Origin: Bryobacterales bacterium
GTDB taxonomy: Bacteria > Acidobacteriota > Terriglobia > Bryobacterales > Bryobacteraceae
Assembly: GCA_003142355.1 (NCBI GenBank)
Contig: PLMF01000346.1
Coordinates: forward strand, 4,939-13,724
Direction of reading: 5' to 3'
DNA length: 8,786 nucleotides
The position numbers and the translations under genes are program-made. The notes under the pieces were generated by a model. The model did no database searches and had not been told where the DNA came from. It saw nothing but the letters and a program-made list of their open reading frames with translations. Below are positions 1-6,460 of this stretch, piece after piece. Each line of letters opens with the position of its first letter. Within the stretch, counting starts at the first letter, position 1.

Positions 1-394
1 CGGTCGAGCGCGCCACCGCCACCAGCGAATAGGCGCTCACGTCCTGCGCCAGCAGAAAGCCGGCACGCCCGGTCTCCAGAAACGGCCGCGTCAGGTCCTC
101 GCGGTTGGCGAACGCCAGGCTGTGCACCACCGCGTCGAGCGGTCGGCGGAGCGCCCCAAGCGATTCCGCGAGCGCCGCCAGTTCCTCATCCCGGGTGACA
201 TCGCACGGCAGAATGGCCGCCACGTTCAGGTCCGTGGACAGCTCTTCGATGGCCTCCTTCTGGCGGTCGCCCAGATAGGTCAGCGCCAGGGTGGCGCCTT
301 CCCTCGAAAACGCCTGGGCGATAGAATACGCCAGGCTCCACTTGTTCGCAATCCCCAGAATGAGGGCGAGTTTGCCCTCCAACAGCTTGGACAT
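1..394 (-). CDS. fabI: Enoyl-[acyl-carrier-protein] reductase (NADH), N-terminal part
   Basis: FabI reduces trans-2-enoyl-ACP to acyl-ACP, the last step of each fatty-acid elongation cycle, in the cytoplasm. The visible 131 residues, about half of a normal FabI (about 260), begin MSKLLEGKLALILGIANKWS. They show the atypical SDR nucleotide-binding loop of FabI (G-I-A-N-K-W-S-L-A-Y, residues 14-23) rather than the classical TGxxxGxG. They also show the CDV motif near residues 64-66 that contacts the cofactor adenine, and HSLAFA (91-96), matching the HSIGFAP block of the family. The active-site Tyr/Lys lie beyond the left edge, so the gene is incomplete. The ATG at 392-394 is chosen because it gives the usual short FabI N-terminus; no strong ribosome-binding site is visible. 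It lies 73 bases downstream of the oxidoreductase gene on the same strand. Other SDR enzymes are less likely because of the NKWS/AYSIA signature. Confidence 0.88.
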   Translation of the reverse strand, partial: MSKLLEGKLALILGIANKWSLAYSIAQAFSREGATLALTYLGDRQKEAIEELSTDLNVAAILPCDVTRDEELAALAESLGALRRPLDAVVHSLAFANREDLTRPFLETGRAGFLLAQDVSAYSLVAVARST

Positions 395-413
395 GGATAT
401 CTCAGTATAGCTT

Positions 414-440
414 TCAGCGGTCAGCTCTCAGCGGTCAGCT
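414..440. repeat. Two 13-base direct repeats between fabI and the oxidoreductase gene
   Basis: The 13-mer TCAGCGGTCAGCT occurs at 414-426 and again, exactly, at 428-440, separated by a single C (a 14-base period). The bases just before (CTTTCAGCGG) continue the same theme. Short degenerate repeats built from AGCTGA/CGCTGA words are common between genes in some bacterial genomes, including acidobacterial ones as far as I recall. The function is unknown; it lies in the 73-base gap upstream of the fabI start. Confidence 0.8.
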
Positions 441-467
441 AAAACAACGCCGCCGCCGGGGGGTTGG

Positions 468-1418
468 CTACCGCAGCGCCACCGGTCTTCCGCCCTGCTC
501 CTTGCTGCGCTGGGCCGCGTCCATGAAGGCGAACATCTCGAGCGTCTCCTCATTCGCCACCGGAGGCTTGCCGGTCTGGAAGAATTTCACAATCTCCATC
601 ACCAGCGGGCGATAGTCGGCCGCCTCCGCCGCTTTCGGATGGCTCTCCACCACCTCCTTGGCGCGGAACACCACCGCGCCGTAGTCGCTGTATGGCCGGT
701 TGGCCCGCACGGTGCCGATCTTTCCGTCTTTCCAGCGGCCCACTACCACGTCGGCATCGGGCCCGGAAATCCGGCTTACGGTCTCGCAGCCCGGACCCAG
801 CAACGTATACAGGACCTCGACGGGATGGATCGCATACCACGAGAGGTCCAGGTAGTGATGCGGCTCGAACGGCCCCGGGCCCCAGGTGGCGGCGCCGGTG
901 GCGTCCGGAAATTTCATGGTGGCGCCGATCCCGCCGTAGCGCAGGCTCGACGAGCTGAACCACGCCACGCCAGCCTCTTTGGCCAGCCGCGCGATCTCGC
1001 GCGCGTCTTCGAGCGTCGCGGCCAGCGGCTTATCGATGAACAGCGGCTTGTGCGCCGCGATCACGGGCCGCGCCTGCTCGAGGTGGACGCGGCCATCCAC
1101 GCTCGACAGCAGCACGCCATCCACCTTCGCCAGCAGGGCCGGGATATCGGCCACAATCTCCACTCCCCACTTGGTCCGGATGTCTTCGGCGTACTGGTCC
1201 ACGCGCGTGATGCTGCTCTCGATGTCTTTGCTGCCGCCCTTGAACGCGGCCACCACGCGCGCGCCCGCCACATGGTCCGGCGCGCCCGGGTCGCCGTTCA
1301 GCATCTTGGTGAACGCAGGCACGTGCGACGTGTCGGTTCCGACGATACCCAGCCGGAAATCGGCGGCCGAGGCGCACAGCGCAGCCAGCAGAATCAGAAT
1401 TGGTCTCACGTAGGGCAT
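468..1418 (-). CDS. Gfo/Idh/MocA-family oxidoreductase with apparent Sec signal peptide
   Basis: Probable NAD(P)-dependent sugar or polyol dehydrogenase-like protein, 316 residues; the substrate cannot be read from the sequence. The N-terminus (MPYVRPILILLAALCASA, then AD) has the basic-hydrophobic-AxA layout of a Sec signal peptide with likely cleavage after residue 18. A Rossmann start follows, LGIVGTDTSH (residues 23-32), in which the usual GxGxxG is altered. The family's EKP motif appears as DKP (129-131), and the C-terminal domain has a D-x6-H pattern (D191, H198 in DLSWYAIHPVE) like the family's catalytic region. The start at 1418 is preferred because it puts the signal peptide at the very N-terminus; an in-frame ATG at 1442 and a longer frame to 1463 would overlap recG. 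The gene is divergent from recG by 22 bases and upstream of fabI. Family assignment is firm; export and activity are inferred. Confidence 0.82.
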   Translation of the reverse strand: MPYVRPILILLAALCASAADFRLGIVGTDTSHVPAFTKMLNGDPGAPDHVAGARVVAAFKGGSKDIESSITRVDQYAEDIRTKWGVEIVADIPALLAKVDGVLLSSVDGRVHLEQARPVIAAHKPLFIDKPLAATLEDAREIARLAKEAGVAWFSSSSLRYGGIGATMKFPDATGAATWGPGPFEPHHYLDLSWYAIHPVEVLYTLLGPGCETVSRISGPDADVVVGRWKDGKIGTVRANRPYSDYGAVVFRAKEVVESHPKAAEAADYRPLVMEIVKFFQTGKPPVANEETLEMFAFMDAAQRSKEQGGRPVALR

Positions 1419-1440
1419 TGTACACTGGGTTCGAGACCGC

Positions 1441-3540
1441 ATGGACCTCACCACCCCGCTCACCTATGTGAAAGGAATCGGCCCGGCTCGCGCGGCCATG
1501 CTGCAAGGCAAGGGTCTCGTCACCGTCGAAGACCTGCTGGGCTACGTCCCTTTCCGCTACGAGGACCGCAGCAACATGAAGACCATCGCCCAGCTCGCTC
1601 CGGGCGAAATGGCCACGGTCATCGCGGATGTAAGCTCGGCCAAGCTCTCCGGCTTCCGCCGCCGCAACCTGGGCCTGTTCGAGGTCCGCTTCACCGATGC
1701 CTCGCGCGCCACGCTGGCGGGCAAGTGGTTCCACGGCGGCTACCTGGCCAACGTGCTCGCCGAAGGCATGAAGGTGGCGCTCTTCGGCAAGGTGGAATTC
1801 GACAGTTACACGGGCGACCTCACCATGCTGCACCCCGAGTTCGAAATCCTCTCCGGCGACGATGAAGACGGCGAAGCCACGCTCCACGTCGGCCGCATCG
1901 TCCCTATCTACGAGGGGATTTCGAAGCTCACCACGCGCCTCTTGCGGGTTTTCACGCACCGCGTGCTGGAGTCGCTCGCGCCCGTCGAAGACGAGCTCCC
2001 GGAGTATCTGCGCCAGCGCCTCAAAATGCCCGACCGCTGGACCGCCATCCAGCAGATTCACTTTCCGCCGCCCGATTCCGACCTCCGCCTGTTCAATGCT
2101 TTCCGCTCGCCCGCCCAGTTCCGCCTCATTTTCGAAGAGTTCTTCTGGCTGGAGTGCGGCGTGGCGCTGAAGCGCGGCAAGGCCCGCTTGCTGCCCGGCA
2201 TCGCCTTCGAAATCGGCCCGCGCGTGCGCGAACGGGTCAAGGCCATGCTGCCGTTCAAGCCCACCGGGGCGCAGAAGCGCGTCATCCAGGAAATCGCGGA
2301 CGACATGAAAGCGCCGCATCCCATGAACCGCCTGCTGCAAGGCGACGTGGGCAGCGGCAAGACCATCGTGGCCGCGGAGGCCGCGGTGATCGCCATCGAG
2401 AACGGCTACCAGGTGGCGGTCCTGGCCCCCACCGAAATCCTGGCCACGCAGCACGCCTACTACTTCAAGCAGATCCTTTCCAAGCTGGGCTATGTGACGG
2501 TGCTGCTCACCGGCTCATCCACCAGCCGCGAAAAGGCGCAGCTCAAAAAGCTGGTGGCCGAGGGCCTGGCGCAGGTGGCCATCGGCACGCACGCGCTGCT
2601 CGAAAAAGACGTCGAGTTCCACAAGCTGGGGCTCGCGATCATCGACGAGCAGCACCGCTTCGGCGTCCTGCAGCGCCTGGGCCTACTGGAAAAGGGCGTC
2701 CATCCCGACGTGCTGGTGATGACCGCGACGCCGATTCCGCGCACCCTCGCCATGACCATCTATGGCGACCTGGACGTCTCCGTCATCGACGAAATGCCGC
2801 CCGGAAGAAAGCCCATCGTTACCAAACACGCCACCGCCGACCAGGTCGAACTGGCCTACAGCTTCATGAAACGGCAGATCGACGAAGGCCGCCAGGCGTA
2901 CGTGGTCTACCCCGTGATCGAAGAATCCGAAACCCAGGCCATGAAAGCCGCGCAGAAGATGTACGAGCATCTCTCGCGCGAAGTGTTCCCCGATATTTCC
3001 GTGGGCCTCATGCACGGGCGTCTGGGCGGCGATGAAAAAGAAGCGGTGATGCAGCGCTTCAAAGAGGGCCTCATCAAGATCCTGGTTTCGACCACCGTGA
3101 TCGAAGTCGGTATGGATGTGGCCAACGCCAGCGTGATGGTGGTGGAGCAGGCCGAGCGCTTCGGGCTGGCCCAGTTGCACCAGCTCCGCGGGCGCGTGGG
3201 CCGCGGCGCCGCGCAGAGCTATTGCATCCTGGTGACCGAGAAGATGAACGACGCCGCGCGCGAGCGCATACGCACCCTGGTGGACTCCACCGACGGCTTC
3301 TACATCTCCGAGATGGACCTCAAGCTGCGCGGCCCCGGCGAGTTCTTCGGGACCAAACAATCGGGCCTGCCGTCGCTGAGGGTGGCCAACATCCTGCGCG
3401 ACGCCGAAATCCTCGAGGTGGCACGCCGCGAGGCCGTGGATTTCATCGCCCGCCCGCCTTCCGAGGACGATCTGCGGCGCGCGGTGGCCTACATCCGCGA
3501 CCACTGGCAGCGCCGCTACGGCCTGGTGACGGTGGGCTGA
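1441..3540 (+). CDS. recG: ATP-dependent DNA helicase RecG
   Basis: RecG is a superfamily 2 helicase that remodels stalled replication forks, branch-migrates Holliday junctions and removes R- and D-loops. The 699-residue length is normal. An N-terminal wedge (OB-fold) domain spans about residues 1-250, starting with a KGIGPARAAML helix-hairpin segment (10-20). Helicase motifs follow: Walker A GDVGSGKT (301-308), motif II DEQH (402-405), motif III TATPIPRT (428-435) and motif VI QLRGRVGRG (581-589). The RecG-specific FFGTKQSGLP stretch comes near residue 638, part of the TRG translocation region. The ATG at 1441 is the only sensible start; there is no clear Shine-Dalgarno, and the promoter must lie in the 22-base gap or inside the divergent oxidoreductase gene. 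Its stop overlaps the rsmD start (TGATG), indicating an operon. Confidence 0.97.
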   Translation: MDLTTPLTYVKGIGPARAAMLQGKGLVTVEDLLGYVPFRYEDRSNMKTIAQLAPGEMATVIADVSSAKLSGFRRRNLGLFEVRFTDASRATLAGKWFHGGYLANVLAEGMKVALFGKVEFDSYTGDLTMLHPEFEILSGDDEDGEATLHVGRIVPIYEGISKLTTRLLRVFTHRVLESLAPVEDELPEYLRQRLKMPDRWTAIQQIHFPPPDSDLRLFNAFRSPAQFRLIFEEFFWLECGVALKRGKARLLPGIAFEIGPRVRERVKAMLPFKPTGAQKRVIQEIADDMKAPHPMNRLLQGDVGSGKTIVAAEAAVIAIENGYQVAVLAPTEILATQHAYYFKQILSKLGYVTVLLTGSSTSREKAQLKKLVAEGLAQVAIGTHALLEKDVEFHKLGLAIIDEQHRFGVLQRLGLLEKGVHPDVLVMTATPIPRTLAMTIYGDLDVSVIDEMPPGRKPIVTKHATADQVELAYSFMKRQIDEGRQAYVVYPVIEESETQAMKAAQKMYEHLSREVFPDISVGLMHGRLGGDEKEAVMQRFKEGLIKILVSTTVIEVGMDVANASVMVVEQAERFGLAQLHQLRGRVGRGAAQSYCILVTEKMNDAARERIRTLVDSTDGFYISEMDLKLRGPGEFFGTKQSGLPSLRVANILRDAEILEVARREAVDFIARPPSEDDLRRAVAYIRDHWQRRYGLVTVG

Positions 3541-4082
3541 TGCGGATCATCGCGGGAGAGTTCCGTTCGCGCCGGTTGAAGAGCATTCCCGGCGCCGCTA
3601 CCCGCCCCACCACCGACCGCCTGCGCGAGACCCTGTTCGACATCCTCGGGCCGCGCATCGAAGGCGCGACGTTCCTCGACGCGTACGCGGGAACCGGCGC
3701 CGTCGGCATCGAAGCGCTCAGTCGCGGCGCCGCCCACGCGATCTTTCTGGAGCGCCATCGCAAGGCGCTGGAAGCCATCCGGCAGAATCTTGTATCGCTC
3801 GACATCGAGGCGCGCGCCACGGTGGTCACCGGCCCGGTGCTTCTGACACTCCCGAAGCACCCTGCCGATATCGTCTTCCTCGACCCGCCCTACGATCTGG
3901 AGCGCGAATACGCCGCGGTGCTGGAACTGCTCTCCGAGACTCCGCCGCCGATCGCGGTGGTGCAGCACTCTGTGCGGTTCGCGCTGGGTGACGTCTATGG
4001 AGTGCTGCGGCGCACGCGCATCGTCAAGCAGAGCGACAACGCGCTCAGCTTTTACGCCGCGGCGGCAGTTCTTGAGAGCTAA
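3540..4082 (+). CDS. rsmD: 16S rRNA (guanine(966)-N(2))-methyltransferase RsmD
   Basis: RsmD transfers a methyl group from S-adenosylmethionine to N2 of G966 of 16S rRNA during 30S assembly. The 180-residue protein begins MRIIAGEFRSRRLKSIPG, the typical RsmD N-terminus, followed by RPTTDRLRETLFDIL. The SAM-binding motif I is FLDAYAGTGAVGIEALSRGA (residues 45-64; the usual form is DLFAGSG). The catalytic motif IV, DPPY, is at 115-118. The ATG shares one base with the recG stop codon, so translation is probably coupled. In many bacteria coaD follows rsmD; here it does not, and a 39-codon frame overlapping the stop codon comes next. Confidence 0.95.
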   Translation: MRIIAGEFRSRRLKSIPGAATRPTTDRLRETLFDILGPRIEGATFLDAYAGTGAVGIEALSRGAAHAIFLERHRKALEAIRQNLVSLDIEARATVVTGPVLLTLPKHPADIVFLDPPYDLEREYAAVLELLSETPPPIAVVQHSVRFALGDVYGVLRRTRIVKQSDNALSFYAAAAVLES

Positions 4083-4201
4083 TGCACACTCTCAGTTATT
4101 CGCAGCCTGCGACGATTTCGTTGGGCGAGCCCATGCTCGCCATGGGCGTTGAAGTGACCCTCTCGACGAGCATTTTCGCGGGTTCTCCGGGTGGAGCGTA
4201 G
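4082..4201 (+). CDS. Small 39-residue ORF overlapping the rsmD stop (possible gene stump)
   Basis: An ATG at 4082-4084 shares its A with the rsmD TAA stop (TAATG), the same coupling style as recG-rsmD. The frame runs 39 codons to TAG at 4199-4201. It starts MHTLSYSQPATISLGEP and ends in a Gly/Ser/Pro-rich tail. No family is recognised, no transmembrane segment or motif is evident, and the upstream GAGAG is too close for a good ribosome-binding site. It could be a genuine small gene, the severed 5' end of a third operon gene interrupted by the lower-GC island that follows, or chance. Two overlapping inverted repeats lie inside it at 4124-4147. Confidence 0.3.
   Translation: MHTLSYSQPATISLGEPMLAMGVEVTLSTSIFAGSPGGA
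4124..4147. repeat. Two mutually exclusive hairpins after rsmD
   Basis: GGCGAGC (4124-4130) pairs with GCTCGCC (4135-4141) across a 4-base loop. GCCCATG (4129-4135) pairs with CATGGGC (4141-4147) across a 5-base loop. Both stems are 7 perfect pairs, and they share bases, so only one can form at a time. There is no T-run behind either, so an ordinary intrinsic terminator is not supported. Confidence 0.45.
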
Positions 4202-4293
4202 TTTCTCAGGTGGGGACATCACGAGACCTCCCGGTTGCTGCGAAAACGAAATGCGTCCGTCACCCCTTCCGCATGCTGCATTGTCTGTCGAGC

Positions 4294-4298
4294 AGGAG
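4294..4298 (+). promoter_or_regulatory. Shine-Dalgarno that fixes the channel gene start
   Basis: AGGAG ends 10 bases before the ATG at 4309. The same frame is open back to an ATG at 4210, but that upstream start has no such site and would add a basic, Cys-containing N-terminus of no recognisable kind. A second ATG follows immediately at 4312. Confidence 0.6.
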
Positions 4299-4308
4299 TA
4301 TATTTAAC

Positions 4309-4968
4309 ATGATGCGTGCCGAACTCGATGCTCTTCAGAGGATATGGCGAGACGATTTTCCCAAAAAGCGCCCCCGCCACCACTCCTTGCTCGAGAAGTT
4401 GGCTGCCAGCGTGGTGACTGCGCCCCGCTTTCTCTCCCTTGCGCAGCTTCGGCCCGAGTTGCCGGATCTCGTCCGACACAACTTCATGGATCTGTACGTT
4501 CTCATGTTCTCAGGGCTGCTGACGGTGAGCCTTTGGCTTCTTAGTTCATGGCATTGGGTTGCATTCATCGCTGCGTATCGGCTGTTTGATATCGTGTCCT
4601 ATCGATGCTATTTCTTGCTCGTTAAGAGTCAGGAGCGCCCATGGACGGCCGACATTATCCGTCGGAGCATACTGATCGTCGCGATAAACTTTTACGAGTC
4701 GGCGGTCGCATTCGCGATCATCTACATGCAGGTCGGTGACGTAAGGAACGGGCACGGAACGTCGCTCGATGGCCCACTCTCAGCACTCTACTTCAGCCTG
4801 GTGACCATGGCGACGGTGGGATACGGAGACTTTGCGGCACAAGATGGATTTACGAAGACAGTAGTCATTTGCGAGGTTGTCACCAGCCTGCTGTTACTCG
4901 TTTTCGTCGTGCCCGCAATTGTTTCCCTTATCAGCTCCGAGAGAACTACGCACGAGGGGCATCAATGA
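4309..4968 (+). CDS. Potassium-channel-like membrane protein (Ion_trans_2 / two-TM pore type)
   Basis: Probable K+-selective pore in the cytoplasmic membrane, 219 residues. After a charged N-terminus (1-55), hydrophobic stretches at about 61-79 and 82-103 precede the pore unit. That unit comprises a transmembrane segment at about 118-140, a short extracellular turret, a pore helix at about 156-168, the signature filter T-V-G-Y-G-D (169-174) and a final transmembrane helix at about 182-207. The filter is the canonical K+ sequence. There are about four membrane segments in all and no voltage-sensor arginine ladder. The C-terminus is a short tail without an RCK or cyclic-nucleotide domain, so gating must come from the N-terminus or from a partner. 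The last 23 bases overlap the end of the convergent TPR gene. Codon use and GC (34 of 60 bases at 4621-4680) are lower than in recG (44 of 60 at 2341-2400). Confidence 0.85.
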   Translation: MMRAELDALQRIWRDDFPKKRPRHHSLLEKLAASVVTAPRFLSLAQLRPELPDLVRHNFMDLYVLMFSGLLTVSLWLLSSWHWVAFIAAYRLFDIVSYRCYFLLVKSQERPWTADIIRRSILIVAINFYESAVAFAIIYMQVGDVRNGHGTSLDGPLSALYFSLVTMATVGYGDFAAQDGFTKTVVICEVVTSLLLLVFVVPAIVSLISSERTTHEGHQ

Positions 4969-6460
4969 GCCGGCGGACACGGGCTTCCAGACGATCCCGG
5001 ACGTAGATCACGTCGGGTTCCGTGGCACTTACTACCTTCTGGAGCGCATCGGTACCCGCCTTCAGAGCAAGCGACGTTCCCGCTTCGATCTCCTGAAATG
5101 CCAAGTACATCATTGCCATTTGCTTCAACTGTGCATAAGCAGGTGCTGCCGCCACATCGATGGCTTGATGATACAGCGCTCGGCCTTCCTCAGGACGCCC
5201 CTCTCGAAAGCTGATGAGCCCCTGTGTGGCGAGCTTGGCGATCCGGTCTCCGGGTTCTAGTTTCGCTATATTAATGCTTCGAAGGCATTTCGTAGCGTCG
5301 GCCGTACGCCCAGTTTGGGCCAGAGCGAAGGCCAGATTGTTGATGAGCTGATGGTCGTTCGGGTTAGCCCGCAAGCCCTCCTCAGCTAATCTCTTGTTCT
5401 CTCCGTAGTTCTCCAATACCGTCGCGGCGATATATGAGCCTAAGACCGCTGGCCGTGCCGCAAATGGCTCGTCCTGAAGCCATTTCGTGCACGCGTCGAC
5501 CGCGGTTTTCCAATGACCCGCACTGTAGGCCTCATACGCAGCGACCTCGAATGCGTTGGCTAGATGCCAGTGCGTTTGCGCCAACTGGTAAGAATGATCG
5601 TGACTCGCAATCCAATGAATCTGCGCGAGTGAGTTTTCTGTAGGATCACTCAGAGCATCCGCAAATAGCCGCTTTGCCTCCCGGACTCTGCCGTCACGGT
5701 ATCTGAGCGTCCCCAATTGGCTAGCTAGTTCGGACGTGTCGTGCGCGGAGAACTTACCGCTCTTCAAGACACTACGCGCGTCCTTCAAGTATTGGGACGG
5801 CTTTTCACAGACTGCGGCCGCCGCCAGATCGGCAGCCAAGAGCCACGGGTCGCGCGCAGTGGATCGTGCGCGGTCAAGGACATTTCTGGCCCGCTCCCCA
5901 TCACCAATGTGCAAGAAAAAGCGGACTGCAGATCTCAACACGAATCTGTTCTCGGGATCGAGCATAAGAGCGGCGTCGATGCACCGTTTTGCCTTCTCAG
6001 GCTTGCCAATGCTGGTATAAGCCAATCCGAAATCAATCCACGTGAGGGGATTTCTGGGGTATCTAATTAAATCTGCCCGCGCTTCGGAAATCATCCGTTG
6101 GATGTCAGCGCCGGCGAAAGGTCGGGGGCCGGAGTTGGCATCGGTCCGGTGAGTTGCCAACACCTCCTCAGCGATTCGAGCGAGCATCCGTGATTGATTG
6201 TTCAGGGAGGCTATGAACTGCGCCGGCGAAAGGACCTCGGATTCGCAGCCAAGGACAAGACCAGCGGCAATGGCGTCGAAGGCACGGGCGACTGTTTTAT
6301 GCCTCTCCCACTCAGAGACGGCTTCCTCTAGTTCTGCGCCGCCATCGGTCGGGCGCGGCGTCTGGTCCATGGACGCGAGCTCTCCAAACTCTATTGTGGT
6401 AGCAACAGTGCGCCACCTCGGTACGGTGTTGCGGTGCTTTGGAGGTATATAGCCGGGCAC
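4946..6460 (-). CDS. TPR-repeat protein partnered with the upstream kinase
   Basis: A 504-residue, mostly helical protein with tetratricopeptide-like repeats, which normally act as protein-binding scaffolds. Clear repeat units are at about residues 138-171 (NPLTWIDFGLAYTSIGKPEKA, ending LDPEN) and 172-205. Weaker units are at about 245-272, 300-332, 338-372, 373-400 and 408-440. No signal peptide, membrane segment or catalytic motif is visible. The N-terminus has a basic Pro/Arg-rich stretch, PPKHRNTVPRWRTV (6-19). The start given is GTG at 6458-6460, which overlaps the kinase TAG by one base (TAGTG). An ATG at 6368-6370 (residue 31) has a better Shine-Dalgarno (GGAGAG at 6380-6385, 9 bases away) and may be the true or an additional start. 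Its precise role is unknown; sharing an operon with the kinase suggests a substrate, adaptor or sensor. Confidence 0.82.
   Translation of the reverse strand: MPGYIPPKHRNTVPRWRTVATTIEFGELASMDQTPRPTDGGAELEEAVSEWERHKTVARAFDAIAAGLVLGCESEVLSPAQFIASLNNQSRMLARIAEEVLATHRTDANSGPRPFAGADIQRMISEARADLIRYPRNPLTWIDFGLAYTSIGKPEKAKRCIDAALMLDPENRFVLRSAVRFFLHIGDGERARNVLDRARSTARDPWLLAADLAAAAVCEKPSQYLKDARSVLKSGKFSAHDTSELASQLGTLRYRDGRVREAKRLFADALSDPTENSLAQIHWIASHDHSYQLAQTHWHLANAFEVAAYEAYSAGHWKTAVDACTKWLQDEPFAARPAVLGSYIAATVLENYGENKRLAEEGLRANPNDHQLINNLAFALAQTGRTADATKCLRSINIAKLEPGDRIAKLATQGLISFREGRPEEGRALYHQAIDVAAAPAYAQLKQMAMMYLAFQEIEAGTSLALKAGTDALQKVVSATEPDVIYVRDRLEARVRRLIDAPRA

Noticed and set aside
639..1865. 408-codon open frame on the plus strand
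   Set aside because: It runs against the oxidoreductase and out of frame with recG; its composition is that of a GC-rich shadow frame.
1030..2454. 474-codon open frame on the minus strand across the oxidoreductase and recG genes
   Set aside because: It is antisense to well-supported genes in GC-rich DNA; the translation is rich in Arg/His/Gly/Ala with no family motif.
2683..3504. 273-codon minus-strand frame inside recG
   Set aside because: It is the shadow of the conserved RecG helicase domain, with no independent motif.
4210..4308. Upstream extension of the channel to ATG 4210
   Set aside because: It has no ribosome-binding site, whereas AGGAG is well placed before ATG 4309; the extension resembles no channel N-terminus.
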